Shown one piece after another: positions 1-11,060 of a DNA stretch of 64,000 nt. The position numbers and the translations under genes were made by a program. The number at the start of each line of letters is the position of its first letter. Positions within the stretch are counted from its first letter, which is position 1. The DNA lies in contig NC_073695.1 in NCBI RefSeq assembly GCF_029784165.1, forward strand, positions 227,945,916-228,009,915, read 5' to 3'. The DNA comes from Wyeomyia smithii. Its lineage: Eukaryota > Arthropoda > Insecta > Diptera > Culicidae. The notes under the pieces were generated by a model. It did not search any database. It was not told where the DNA came from and saw only the letters and a program-made list of their open reading frames with translations.

Positions 1-300
1 CTTTGTTTTACTGTTTTGATTTTTTGACATTTTAACAATTTTACATGTTGAGATTGGAACATTTGAACATTACTTTTTTTTTAATCTCTTCTATGTTAAC
101 GCATATTTGGGATTTTTTTTTTGACAGTTTTAACGTTTTGATAGTTTGACTTCTTACCAATTTTAACTTTTGGGCAGTTTTGCCATATTGAAATGTTAGC
201 CTGTAGACATGTTGACATGCTGAATTTTTAATGTTTTGACTTATTTAACGTTGGATTTTATACTTTCGACGCACATTCACTGTTTTACTGTTAAGGAATT
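1..300. repeat. Degenerate TTTTGACA-type simple repeat
   Basis: The motif TTTTGACA/TTTTAAC/TTTGAC recurs every 8 to 20 bases, for example at 14-30, 122-150 and 231-250. It has no strict period, so it looks like an old, mutated minisatellite or cryptically simple DNA. No reading frame or terminal repeat is visible. The left boundary lies outside the window. Confidence 0.45.
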
Positions 301-681
301 CAAGATTAGTTTTTCTGTTTTTTTTAGAGACGAAAAAGCGATACACATCTTCAATAGAGTATAAGCCAATCAATTAGTGTTCTTTTATATATTTGTAATT
401 CAATATTGAAAAGAGTCCGGGCTGAACTTTTCGAACTGATGAAATGAATAACAATGCATTTATTGCACTATACCCATGCGACTTAATTATACTATACCAA
501 TGTGTACTATTCCAAATTGAATGTGGAGAAGTGCCATCATGCCAAGGATTTAATTTATATTAGAACTGATTTTTGATTTGTTGAAGGAAAATTACAAAAC
601 ATTTTCTTTATGACGCTGTGCAGTTAAATTGGTGCTTATCTCACATCTTTATTAAATTTGCACGTATTTTTACAAATATTT
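301..681. other. Unannotated AT-rich DNA
   Basis: No ORF of note, terminal repeat or RNA-like structure was seen here. Confidence 0.5.
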
Positions 682-1041
682 CTATGCTATAAAAAATACT
701 AATAAATAATCAGTCACAAGTTGCCCAGTGAATTCAACTATGCCTCGGTACCTATTTATCACTCCACAACAAATTGTATGTCTAATACACATGTCCTCGT
801 TGTTCACTGAAGGAAGCGAAAACAGGAAAAGTACAGTTGCTGCATCGCGTACCATTTTTTTAAAGTCTCCCGGATGGGCCGAACAGACTGAATGCCACAA
901 CAAGGAAACAGCAACAAATGCATCACCAATGGTGATGAGTTCTGTAAAGCGCCCTGATGTTCTTTTTCGCTTGGGTTTTTTAAGGAAGCTCGGAAAACCA
1001 AACACGAGGATCGAAGCGGCAAACAGAGCGTAAAGGGACAC
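682..1041 (-). CDS. Hydrophobic ORF, possible exon, unidentified
   Basis: This 119-codon minus-strand frame has a hydrophobic N-terminal stretch (about residues 3-20), a basic KKPKRKR patch (residues 21-27), and further hydrophobic stretches near residues 36-50, 69-76 and at the C-terminus. That resembles a piece of a multi-pass membrane protein such as an insect chemoreceptor, but no family motif could be recognised. The frame stays open upstream of the first ATG to about 1088, so the true start could be a splice acceptor rather than this methionine. It may equally be a chance ORF, since an overlapping plus-strand ORF of 101 codons covers the same bases. Confidence 0.15.
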   Translation of the reverse strand: MSLYALFAASILVFGFPSFLKKPKRKRTSGRFTELITIGDAFVAVSLLWHSVCSAHPGDFKKMVRDAATVLFLFSLPSVNNEDMCIRHTICCGVINRYRGIVEFTGQLVTDYLLVFFIA

Positions 1042-4000
1042 ACAACTAACTAACCAACCCGTAAGTTGTGCTGGTTTTCTTCGTCCATGTGGTCAAGAAA
1101 AATTTCACATGTGCGATGCCTGAATAGCAGTACAAAATGTTTTGACTCACGCAACAGTATTTCTTGAGTTTATTCGCCCCTATTCGTGCAGGGTTACTTG
1201 TGTGGCAAAACGGAATGAAACTTCCACTGTGCCGTCAGGCCCTTACACTCGAGCACTTGTGTGATGACGACGACGACGACGATTGCACGGGGAAAGGGGT
1301 GACCCCAACTCTGGCCAGGCAAGCCAAAGACCTCAACAACCATCGCTACGTACACTTTATGCAAATCGACAGATGGCAGTCCGAGGCTTATTGGATTCTC
1401 TGCCTTGAATCGCACTGCACCTATATTACAGATTAAAATTGCAGCCAGTTTTACCACCAGTCAAGAACCCTTCTGCTGGCATATTATGTATTGATCTTCC
1501 GAATATTGAAATGAGGAAGAGATTTACCTTGCATCCAGGCTTATGAACGTCACTACTGGTGCCACTGACTGGCTTTGACTGATCGTCGTCATCTTTAGAT
1601 AAACGAGCAACAACTTGTGAACATTAGCATTTTTCGGCAAGACCTTCACACTCTGGTTGAGTTTATTTACTCGTACATGTCGGAATGCTCACAAGGCTCG
1701 TCGCATTCGCATCCGCACCACAAGGATCACCAGCAGGAGATTTCGGCAACCGGCGCACGGTGTGTGTGTCGGGAACATTTTCCCATCAATCATCGGAAGA
1801 TCCACAAGGCAGCAAGATTCGAGTCTTTCACTGCAGCCAAGCTAGCGAGGTTTTTCTTTGTGAAACCGCTTTGAGAGTTGATGGTGACTATCTATTATAC
1901 AAACTATTGTAAAAGTTGTTCGCTATTTGAAATGAAGTATCTTAAAATGATAGAATCTGCACCAAACTGACAGTATTATGAACGAAGATGCGGCAGCATA
2001 CAAAATAGAGTCCAGAAATTCGATCATAATTTAGGGTAAAAATTCCACTTCAATAATAAATCTATTGTATCAACTGTAATATAAGCAGCTTTGAGTTGAA
2101 ATCAAACAAATAACAGATGTATTATATCAGAAACATATAAAATTTTAGATTCCAAATTTAAAAAAAAAGAAGGGTTTGTGCCTATTTGCACAAACGTGTG
2201 GTAACAAATGGTGGAGCAAATACGTTCTGGCTATAAGTCATATAAAGCTTTTAAGGGTCAGCAGGAAGAGGCCATCCTACACAACAGTACGGAATGGTGC
2301 TAAACAGTGCGCTTTTAACTTGAAATGCAAATAAAGAATAAAGAAAACACCTGTATCACGCAAAAAAAATCTCCAAAAATATGCTCGCACGCAATTCGAA
2401 ACACCCCAATTATGCGTCACAGTTTAAGAAACGCCTTACTATTTTATTTTATACCGAATTCCAGATATTTCTTTCGGCTATCAAATGACCCACGAAAAAA
2501 AAACACAACATTGATACGCTGCGTCTAACAAGTGTTTTTGTGGCCAAATCGATAATCTGCCAGACCTCCAACGAAGGCCGACCGACCGACCGAACGGCGG
2601 CGGCTTGTGGTTTTCATGAATGAAAACGGCATCCCTTTAAAGTCTTCGCACAAGAAAAATGCATTCCAGGGTATGGCAATTTTTAAAGCACTGCATCCAA
2701 ACCGCTTCTAATTACAAAAACCAAAGCCTCATTTACACACACACGTCAGTAAATCACTGCCCGCTAGTGGGTTTGGCTTTGGTGAGGAGTTAACTTGGCA
2801 GAGCTTCTCTTGGTGAAGCCATACACCCTGTGTGTGCGCATAAACCAGTAAAGATTATTTTAAGTGATGCACTTGAAACTGTGCCATCCGCCCTCATCTC
2901 CGGTGATGCGCTCGAGTTTAAAACCCACCACATGTGACTTGTTGACATTGGCGAACTTTTCCTGCGGCAACAGCAGCAATGTTTACACGTATCCTTGGGC
3001 CAGCTCGCACTTTGTCACGGATCGAATGGGACAGTGATGTTCGGTGAAATCTGATACTTTCCCATCGCCAGCAGCAGCAGCAGCAACGGCGCATCAGTAG
3101 TTGCAAAGTTCAACTTTTTTGTCGTCGTCAGTGACATTAGAATTTCTCATAGTATGGTATCACTGCAATGGCGACTCTTCGATCGCATCACTTTGACGAA
3201 CGGTACCTCCAGCAGGGTGATCGTCGGAATTTTTTTCACGAGGATCGCCTTTCCATCCAGCCGGTATGGATTGCGCGAAGGTGGAATTTAGATGCGATAC
3301 TTGGTATAAAGTTACTCAAAATCACTCATTGAAGGCGAACTTTGAAAACTGGGGAAATTTTATTAACTAAAGTCCATTGAACTCTAAAAAACAGAATAAA
3401 ATGATACATAAAACGATCTAACAAATTAACAGGTGTCTTTGTACGGTAGTTATCGCATTTCGAAGCACGATACAACCTCTTGCTCGTCTAGAGTAAAAAG
3501 ACACAGAAACTTGCCGTTGGAAAAATAATTTCCCAGCAATTGTGCAAAACACGTTGAGTACGATTTGACTCAAAACCATTTTTCCATTTTTCAATAATGT
3601 CCGTGGGAATATTGTGCAAAATGATGTTGCCCGTACGATTGTGTTGTGACTCGATAGAAGAGGTCCTGCTGATCGCGGGTCGTATCCTGTGCACACAATT
3701 AATATACATGTATTATTCATTGTAAAATTGGCCCCATTAGTGTAGTGTTTTGAAATTACACCTAGTGTGTGTTTAGCGTTTTTAACCCCCTTTTTTATTT
3801 AACGTTTTACGTTGACTTTTACCCTCTGACATTTTTCCGCGCACACCCTCCGTACTTTAACAAAATGAGGTATGATTACACATGTGCACCTACGGAATCG
3901 CGGTACAAATTTGTCCTTAGGCTAGAAGGTTTGCGGTGGTACTCCAGGTTAACCTATTCAGTTTTCTAGCATGCAACAACTCTGTTCAGCTTTAATGAAT

Positions 4001-4120
4001 GTCACTCGAATTACATATAGTAACTGGAGTAGAAAAATTAGAAACATGGAAATAAAAAAAAATATCATTTATAGTCAATGTGTAAACAATTAGGTTTGTT
4101 GTAAAATTTAAATTAAACTG
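1042..4120. other. Unannotated region with short microsatellites
   Basis: The ORFs here are short, overlap on both strands and show no recognisable domain. A GAC run lies at about 1263-1284 and a CAG/CAA run at about 3072-3093. GC rises locally at 2560-3300, which may be unique host non-coding DNA. No transposon ends were found. Confidence 0.45.
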
Positions 4121-4200
4121 GTAAACGTAGAAGCGACGAACCCTGCGAGAAATTACTCTGCTTCCACGTTACTAGACGCCTTTTGTGATTGACCACACAT
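4121..4200. repeat. Dispersed GTAGAAGCGAC repeat, copy 1
   Basis: The block begins CGTAGAAGCGACGAACCC and continues through AATTACTCTGC. A direct partner lies at 5894-5950. Related sequence, often mentioning ACGCACTTCC and CACCAAAATTCAC, is found near 50685, 55780 and 62155. It appears to be the end region of a small non-autonomous element family. Confidence 0.5.
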
Positions 4201-4361
4201 AATAATTGATTGATAGCACTAATTGAGAAAGCAGCAAAAATAATCGCGCTACAGTTCAAACTGTAAAAAAAAAATTATAAGATTTTTAATCATTCCTGTA
4301 AATGTTGGAGCTCTTAACTAAGTCGAAAAGGCGTAGAGTTTCAAGAGTCCTAAATTAAGTA

Positions 4362-5886
4362 GGAGTAAACAGGGTAAGACCGCCCACCGTAGTTTCAGTG
4401 CCAAGTTATATAATAATTGAAAAATTTCCTAAATAGACATGTTACAATATAACTACATAAAATTTTGCACCTCTTTCTGCTTTGATAGTGCGCGAACGGT
4501 CACAGAAATAAACAAATACAACCTTTCAGCTGGCAACCGGTCAATGCGCTATTGTTTTGCGGCAACGGGACTTAAGGTTTTTCTGTCTAAAAATCTATTG
4601 TTTCGTTTGTGAATATACGTTTAATCGCTTGCCTGAATCTGTCTTCTTTCGGAAATATCGAAAGCCGTGAGTAATCTTGACATTTTGACTACTTTTTCGG
4701 TGGAATATGAAAATGTTCCACTGGGGGTAAAGCCGCCCACTATACAACTGTTTGTTGTTTTACTTCAAGATCCAAATGCCTTGACACTACAAGGGGAATA
4801 TTGACAGGATCAGTAAAGCAATTTCAAGCCACATGAGACAACCATGTTAAACGACCATTTTCGATTTGGTTAAAGCTTTTCTAATAATATTTTTTTACAA
4901 GACTATTTTTTGAGAAAAAAAATAACTTGTGTAAAAATGGTATTAATGAACAAAAATAATTTTAGATCCAGGACGGTTTGTTTGATCGGTATGACGTCTT
5001 CGGCAGAGTTAAAAACAGTGGTTTTGTCCTTCCGAAAAAAGTATACACTGTAAAAAAAAATTAAGGAAAAGATAAAAAATAGAATTAAAATAAAATTTTT
5101 TTAATTTGTTTCAAAATAATCATGTCCTTGCCTGCAGAATTTACATTAGGTTAGCTAAACTTTGATGGTTGTTGGATCATGGAGTAATAAAAATTTTATT
5201 AGCTCAAATTTTGTAAAAAAAAAATTTTTTTGGCTGCTTTGTTTTATTAGTATAGAGTCGTTGATAAAGTCTCAGGTAGTAATTTAGTTCTTCAAAAAAA
5301 AAAAAATCAAATATGAATAAAAAAATTAATAATTATTATTGTTACTCTATATATAATAATTCTTCGAAAAAATCATAGGTTTAATGAGTATTCATCTTTA
5401 GCTTAAAGGCAGGTATATTATAAATAAAATATCTTGGAAACCCCCAATTCTGAAAAATCTATTTATTATGAAAACCATAAAACGTTACCTGAACATTGAT
5501 TTGAGCTTGTATGGTTAAAAAATGAAAATGAAAAGCTTAAAAAAAATTGTTTCCGATTTTTTACAGTGTACTTTTTTTTAAAGAAAAATATATCTACAAT
5601 TTTGCCACTATAAGGATAAAATCAACTGTTTTGGCCATGAAAATATTTGTTATCCTTAACAGATGGTGGGCGGACTTACCCCGCATGAAAAAGATCTGCA
5701 AATTTTCAATGCATTTTTATAATTGAAAATAGAGCTGGCAAATAAACAAAAATATTTCAGTTCTTATTTTTTAGTTGTGGGCATTGAATAGAAGAGCCCC
5801 TTAGCAAAGAAAAAATGAAATTGCAGCCGCAACTTTTTTTCTATAAACAGAATTGCTTAAGGGGGCGGTCTTGCCCCGCTTACCCC
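4362..5886. mobile_element. TA-flanked MITE with GGTAAGACCGCCC ends
   Basis: The left end GGAGTAAACAGGGTAAGACC and the reverse complement of the right end GGGGTAAGCGGGGCAAGACC match imperfectly, both running on into CGCCC. TA dinucleotides flank both ends (4360-4361, 5887-5888), as in Tc1/mariner-type insertion. A second, subterminal inverted pair with the same GGGTAAGxCCGCCC core lies near 4724-4740 and 5662-5682. The interior is AT-rich and codes for nothing recognisable. Another candidate MITE (5046-5568) sits inside it. Confidence 0.7.
5046..5568. mobile_element. Nested TA-flanked MITE, short CACTGTAAAAAA ends
   Basis: CACTGTAAAAAA at the left and TTTTTTACAGTG at the right form a short inverted pair with TA on both sides. 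The interior is AT-rich and non-coding. The terminal repeat is short and low in complexity, so this is less certain than the enclosing element. Confidence 0.4.
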
Positions 5887-5893
5887 TAAACGT

Positions 5894-5990
5894 AAGCAAG
5901 CAAACGTAGAAGCGACAAACCCGACGACAATTACTCTGCGATCCTTGGATGCACTGCTGAGCTGGCTAAATTTCAATTCTGGTCGAAGTG
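5894..5990. repeat. Dispersed GTAGAAGCGAC repeat, copy 2
   Basis: This block, starting GTAGAAGCGACAAACCC, is a direct repeat of the one at 4121 and lies just beyond the right TA of the 1.5-kb MITE. The two copies are in the same orientation and about 1.77 kb apart. Confidence 0.45.
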
Positions 5991-6117
5991 ATGGATACAT
6001 ACAGTAAGGAAAAATGCTAGCTACCATTTAAGCTAGTGGTAGTGAACTTTCCTTGTTTACAACTGCTGTAAAAAGCTGGTTAATCACAATTTAATGTATT
6101 TTTGATGTAGGACTATA

Positions 6118-6366
6118 CTGCCGCGCATAGCAAGTCTGTCCCATTTGCATTTTCACCAAAATTGAGTTAATACGCGGAAATGGTGCCTAGCTATGCACAG
6201 TCTCGTAACAATAGATGGACTCAACAACTTTGTTCTGAAAAACTTCGGGAAAACATTCAAACATATTGTCCCATCTCATAAGAAGCAATGGTATGAAATC
6301 ATATAAAAACACGTTTTTCTCGGCTTGCTGAAAATGCAAATGGGACTGACATGCTATGCGCGGCAG
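6118..6366. mobile_element. 249-bp MITE with about 40-bp terminal inverted repeats
   Basis: The ends CTGCCGCGCATAGCAAGTCT and CTGCCGCGCATAGCATGTCA (reverse complement of the right side) continue in parallel through CCCATTTGCATTTTCA, a near-perfect inverted repeat of about 40 bases. TA (or TATA) flanks both sides, consistent with a Tc1/mariner-type target duplication. It is too short to encode a transposase, so it must have been moved in trans. Confidence 0.85.
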
Positions 6367-7060
6367 TATAGGTTACATTCAACTGGATTCAGTTGTAGCA
6401 GCCTGACATTGAAAATGATATTCGCAGTCCAGATACAATGCTGTTTCGATTTTATCACGGCAAAAAAACTTCCCTGCAAATCTAACGAAACAGTGGATTT
6501 CGTAAAATCATACAAATCAAACACAAACAAGAAATGATGCATTGCTTTTAGGTTAGAGGAACAATTCTAGTTGCTACAATAAAACTATCTCAGGGTCACA
6601 CTATTAAACAAAAGAAGTCTTTTAGGTTGATCATGTTCAACAGACAATAATGGAGACAGTTATACATAGCTGCTTATTTTGTGAATGCAGTCCTTCATAA
6701 AGTCGTCAGACCTGATTTTACGAAAATAGTCGAAGGAACCATAAAACCCATAATGTTTCCTGTATGCACAGGTAGTGCTCTGCTGCTCTAATAAAACCTT
6801 TATAAACCTCAACAACTGGTACTTTTTACCACTTATGAAATGACTTCAAATTTTGTTAAGATTTCAAAAAAATAACATAAATAAATCCCATTTTTCATTA
6901 CTTTAACCAACAAAAACTTCACATTACGTGTACTCTCTGAAAACACATAAACAAGTTATGTTTATCGCTAGAATGAGAAAAAATTGTCAGAACCTCCTCA
7001 AAGTATGGTTTGAGGTGAGACTAAGTACTTATTATTAATCTCTTTCCATCTTAACTTGTA
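6367..7060. other. Unannotated AT-rich DNA between MITEs
   Basis: The only ORFs are short and partly read out of the neighbouring MITE. Nothing further was recognised. Confidence 0.5.
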
Positions 7061-7665
7061 CTGCCTGTAATCGCATAATTGTAACATTCGACATTTTATG
7101 GATTTCGTGTTTTTTATTGGGAAATGCTTGAAATAGTATGTATTTTTTACATCTGAAAAAATATACTTATGTTTGTTTGAAAAAAGTCGTAAAAAATACC
7201 AAGTTGTTTTGTCACATAAAGTAAATAACCGCATAATTGTCACACTACTTAACTTTTTCAATTTTTTTATCAAAAAAGTTTCCATCCAAATCCACATCTG
7301 AATCCTTTAAAACTCGGAGGTTATTCTGGTCCGGTAGCCAACCACCAGTGATCTGTTTCTGATGTTCAGCTCATGCTTGTTGAAAACAAGAAAAACTTCA
7401 TTTCCCTTGTGATATATTCCAAAAGTACCTTGAAAGTGACGGCATAAAAGTATCATTGCAAAAATTTCAACTAATTTGACTTCAAAAGTAATGTTCAATG
7501 TATACATAGTGTAAGGCAGTGCTTTCTTCATAATACTAAGTTTATTTGAAGCGTCGATTTGCAAGAATATATTGGGAACAATGCATTTAAGGTCCAAATA
7601 TAAAAGTGTCATTTTCTCGAACAACCAATTTTGCAAATGTTACAATTATGCGATTATGGGCAGTG
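7061..7665. mobile_element. TA-flanked MITE with ATCGCATAATTGT ends
   Basis: The left end reads CTGCCTGTAATCGCATAATT and the reverse-complemented right end CACTGCCCATAATCGCATAA. Both continue into TTGTAACATT, and TA lies outside each. An extra internal copy of CGCATAATTGTCAC lies near 7231. The interior ORFs (for example 7307-7636 on the minus strand) have no recognisable domain. Confidence 0.75.
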
Positions 7666-8269
7666 TAGGTCTCCATGAAAGTTAGTGGATGGGGAAAAGC
7701 CTGCTTGAGACCGTCCTAATGTAGGCATAAAAACCCCATCATCTTTTGTTACACAAATATGAAATTTTACTTCACAATAAGTCATTCACAAAACTCCCAA
7801 CTGTACAAATCTAGCATCAAATCCAATTAATATTACATTGGGTTCAACTTCTGGTCAATTATGAAATATTCGACATAGACACTTTTTAAAGGAATTTGTG
7901 TGACGGTTCGCTGAGCTCGAAGATTTCCTCTGCTGGAGCCAAAAGCTCGAACACATGCAGTGACAGGTGCGTTATATCTAAACAAAGAATCAAAGTGACC
8001 GTTGCGAAGCACGAAAATTCAGTAAAAAGAGAATTCTCGGAGAGTCGACTTCGGATCCTTAAATTCACGTTCTATTTTACTTATAAAACCGAGCTGTCAC
8101 GTTGCCTGAACGGTTCTGGTTAAATTTTAGTGACGTGTAAAACACCGAGGTCGTTTACATGATCGACTCTTTTGAGTCCAACATGACTAACAATTTCATA
8201 TCAAACTGAATAGGTTTCGCAGTGCGATGGAACGTCATGATCTGGCATTTTGCATTACTCACTATGAGT
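7666..8269. other. Unannotated DNA
   Basis: Overlapping short ORFs at 7886-8123 on both strands cannot both be real and match no known family. No repeat structure was seen. Confidence 0.45.
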
Positions 8270-8790
8270 CAATTTCTGCGACACCAATTCATAAAAACAT
8301 TCAGCAGTCTCTGTAAGTCACGACAGTTACAACCGACCGCACAGCCAAATACAATTTTGAGTCATCGGCATACACCAGCTTACATCCAGCTCCCAATAGC
8401 AATGCCACGTCGTTTAAATAAAACAGAAAAAGAAGCGGCCCTACATTACTGCCTTGTGGTACTCCAGCAGTGTTAGAAAATGTGGGGGATAATCAAGAAC
8501 TTTACACGTAGTGTTCGACAACATAAGTAGGATCGTAGCTAGTGAATGAATTGTTGCGTCGTACCAACTGGAGGAGCTTGCGTAAAAGTATTCGATGATC
8601 AATCCGGATACCGAACAAAAGTTGCAAATCCGTATAGATTACTTCAACTGTGCCTCCTGCTCCAAATGTGATATACAAGTCGTTGTAAAATCCAAAAGGT
8701 TTGTGGTAACAGCTGCCTGGGCGCATAAATCCGTGTTGATCGTTAGAAATGTAGTTTTTCGTATACGAGAGGATTCTGAAGCTTACTACA
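8270..8790 (-). pseudogene. Jockey-like non-LTR reverse transcriptase fragment
   Basis: Reading the minus strand, an open segment (about 8502-8801) carries the fingers/palm part of an RT, with a NDQHGF motif like the QHGF block of non-LTR RTs. After a frame change comes GVPQGSNVGPLLF (around 8440-8475), then the catalytic motif VYADDSK (around 8357-8377). This order is typical of the jockey superfamily. Both the RNase H-like end and the endonuclease are missing, and frames are broken by stops, so it is dead. A more decayed copy of the same family lies at 38445-39250, where the YADD position reads YTND. Confidence 0.8.
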
Positions 8791-8929
8791 CTTTTTTTCA
8801 ATTTAGACGTAGTAGAAAGACTGGTTATGCCTCGATAAATTCTTATGTTTCGCCGATCTTCTCTGTTAATGCCCTAACTATAGGAAAGGATATAGAATTG
8901 ACGGTAGCAGCTAACAAGACATAACTCTC

Positions 8930-9225
8930 CTCAATACCGCTTATAAAATTATTTCACGCATCCTGTTCCATAGATTGAGGGCGTTGCGGGAAACCTTTGT
9001 TGGTTAATTCCAGTGCGATTTGCGAACGGGACGATCCAAAACGGATTAGATGTACACCTTGAGACAAATCATCGAGAATACAATTTACAAAAACATCATC
9101 TGTTTATAGACTTCAAGGCGGCGTATTCAGTGAAACGCTACGAGCTGTGGCAGATAATGCTCGAACATAGTTTCCCAACATAACTGATTAAGCTGATACG
9201 TGCTCATCTTGACGGTTTCACATTA
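8930..9225 (+). pseudogene. RTE-like non-LTR reverse transcriptase fossil
   Basis: The plus strand encodes a decayed RT middle segment: AYKIISRILFHRL near 8937-8976, RETFVG near 8988-9005, then LFIDFKAAYSVKRYELWQIM near 9099-9158 and LIKLIRAHLDGFT near 9185-9224. The FIDFKAAY block holds the first palm aspartate. Several in-frame stops and small deletions are present. Related fossils lie at 21210-22060, 46602-46960 and 47160-47790. Confidence 0.75.
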
Positions 9226-9438
9226 GAGCGTTTCCATGCTAAATGACCTGTTTTTGATCTGAATGAAACTTTGCACACTTATTTGGCTTAGCAAGCTGCG
9301 TATTTTTCACGGATGGAGGAATTTTTAAGATTCAAGATGAATACCTTAAAGGACGTATGCGTTTTGGCACAGGTTACCATTTTAAAGCGTTCAAAGCATT
9401 TAGCTCTGAAACCTTGGATTTTACAGAAAAACTTCTAC
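9226..9438. other. Unannotated DNA
   Basis: After the RT fossil ends there is no recognisable coding or repeat structure until the MITE at 9439. Confidence 0.4.
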
Positions 9439-9710
9439 GGCGGCATCCATAAATAACGTAACGCTCTTAGGAGGGAGGGGGTATCCTTGAGCGCTGCAGT
9501 TTGTTATACAGAGGAGGGGTGAATTCAGCCTTACGTAACAAGAAATCTTTGGAGAAACTCTCCAAAAACGACCTTTTTTTCAAGCAAATCCTTCTACAGC
9601 GTTACGTAATTTTTATGGGGGGGTAGGTGTTGGCGTTACGTTTCGTTACATATGGGGGGTGGGGGTCCAAAAATTGGGTTTTTTATGTTACGTAATTTAT
9701 GGATGTCGCC
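9439..9710. mobile_element. 272-bp MITE with CATCCATAAATNACGTAAC ends
   Basis: The left end GGCGGCATCCATAAATAACG and the reverse-complemented right end GGCGACATCCATAAATTACG are inverted repeats, followed on both sides by TAACG/TAACA sequence. The interior repeats GTTACGTAA and has unusual G-runs, such as GGGGGGGTAGG near 9619 and GGGGGGTGGGGG near 9654. No clear target duplication could be read, so the superfamily is left open. Confidence 0.65.
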
Positions 9711-10329
9711 AAAAAGAAAATTTTAGGGAACAAATGTAAACTTGTAAAAAAAGAATATACGGTGAAAAAAAATTTCTTTCAGTGCGAAAATTTCTAAAAG
9801 AACACCAAATTTTGATTAACAAGAAAACCAACCCTCCATAACATTTTTTTAAGAAACCTGAAGTTATAAACTAGTAAATGGTAAACTGTCCAGAATGGGA
9901 AACTGGAAATAAAATTAAAAAATATAAACTTCGTCATTTTCGAAATAATTATATTCAAAAAATGTTAAGTGATTAAAAGATATGCTAAATCAAAAAGCTC
10001 ATGAGGATTTGCATCATAAAAAATTCAATTTGTTTTTAAGTAATTATGCTTTTAAGCTGGGACAATTGCAGAATAAACATTAAATTATAAACAAAATCCA
10101 AAAAGGGTTGAATTTTTTATTACAACTTGACATAAATTCAAAACTGTTTATAAGAAGATCTGGATGGAGAAATGAAAAACAAAATTTTACCTTGAAAATT
10201 GAGTTTTACACGATTTTCCAAATTTTAATTAGAGAATAAATAAACTCCAATTAATAATAATAATAATTTCAAATCATGAAGCTCTTCTATAGCTATAGAA
10301 GCTATCTCTAAACGCATCCGTTTTTGGGA
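9711..10329. other. Unannotated AT-rich DNA
   Basis: A/T-rich sequence with an ATT/AAT run at about 10250-10268. No gene or element ends were recognised. Confidence 0.5.
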
Positions 10330-10400
10330 TATTTGCGCTCTACAAGACGCTCTGCAAAACGCTGATCTCCCCGGTGGCGTTATACGAACACGAACAGTAG
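10330..10400 (+). pseudogene. RT thumb-region fossil (small)
   Basis: The plus strand reads ALYKTLCKTLISPVALYEHE, close to the conserved IYKTLILPVALYGSE segment after the palm domain of RTE-like elements. It is only about 23 codons long and is flanked by unrelated sequence. Similar segments lie on the minus strand at 22195-22330, 38165-38440 and 40483-40805. Confidence 0.55.
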
Positions 10401-10433
10401 ACGAACCATAGCATCCTGTCTCGTGGGGCCCCT

Positions 10434-10688
10434 TAGTGCTAGGCCAGATATGCGAATGAAAACCTTTTTTGCTCGTCACCAATTTGCAATTATCTTACCT
10501 CTAAATGTTGGGCCTCACGAAAATATCTGTCCCGGGCCCCAACACCCAAACCCGACCCTGGGTGTGGTGCAGGAGCATGATTCTTAGCCACGTGATATTT
10601 TCGTGGGGACCAACATTTAGGGGTGTGATAATTGCAAATTGATGACGAGCACAAATGGTCTTCACTTGCATGTTTGGCCTAGTACAAT
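10434..10688. repeat. Long hairpin-forming inverted repeat
   Basis: Arms of about 90 bases (10434-10525 and 10595-10688) are near-perfect reverse complements, from TAGTGCTAGGCC outward to CACGAAAATATC inward. The loop is about 70 bases and contains CCCAACACCCAAACCCGACC. As DNA or RNA it would form a strong stem. It could be a foldback MITE; no target duplication was identified. Confidence 0.65.
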
Positions 10689-10934
10689 AGAGGTTGACGA
10701 CTTCGAGGCATACCCTGCACACGTTGCTGTCGACGAGGATATTCGAGCAGTGCAATCGGGTTGTTTAGCTATATCAGTTTTTTATATCAGCTGAAAGATC
10801 TGCATTTTCTAAGTAAAACGTGATTTAAAATATTTTTCTATCGTTGTCCTTCGCTTTTTAAATCACGATTTAAAACTGCTCGAAATCTGCTTGAAATCGC
10901 TACAATGACAGTTCGCCAATATACAATGACAGTT

Positions 10935-11060
10935 TATTTTTTATTCTCGCTTATTTTCCGTCGGTCTAGTTCCGCCACTGTTGTTGTGCCAATCACCGAC
11001 GCCCAGGGAGGCGACTCCACCCAGGACCCTAACTCAGGACCCGTGAATTAACGGACCGGC
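10935..11060 (-). mobile_element. tRNA-derived SINE, 3' part (split copy)
   Basis: This is the 3' portion of a minus-strand SINE whose tRNA-like head lies at 12612-12814. The 1551-bp foldback element separates the two halves. A 15-bp duplication, TATACAATGACAGTT at 10920-10934 and TATACAATGGCAGTT at 12815-12829, brackets the whole unit with one mismatch. That shows both halves are one insertion. Confidence 0.75.
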
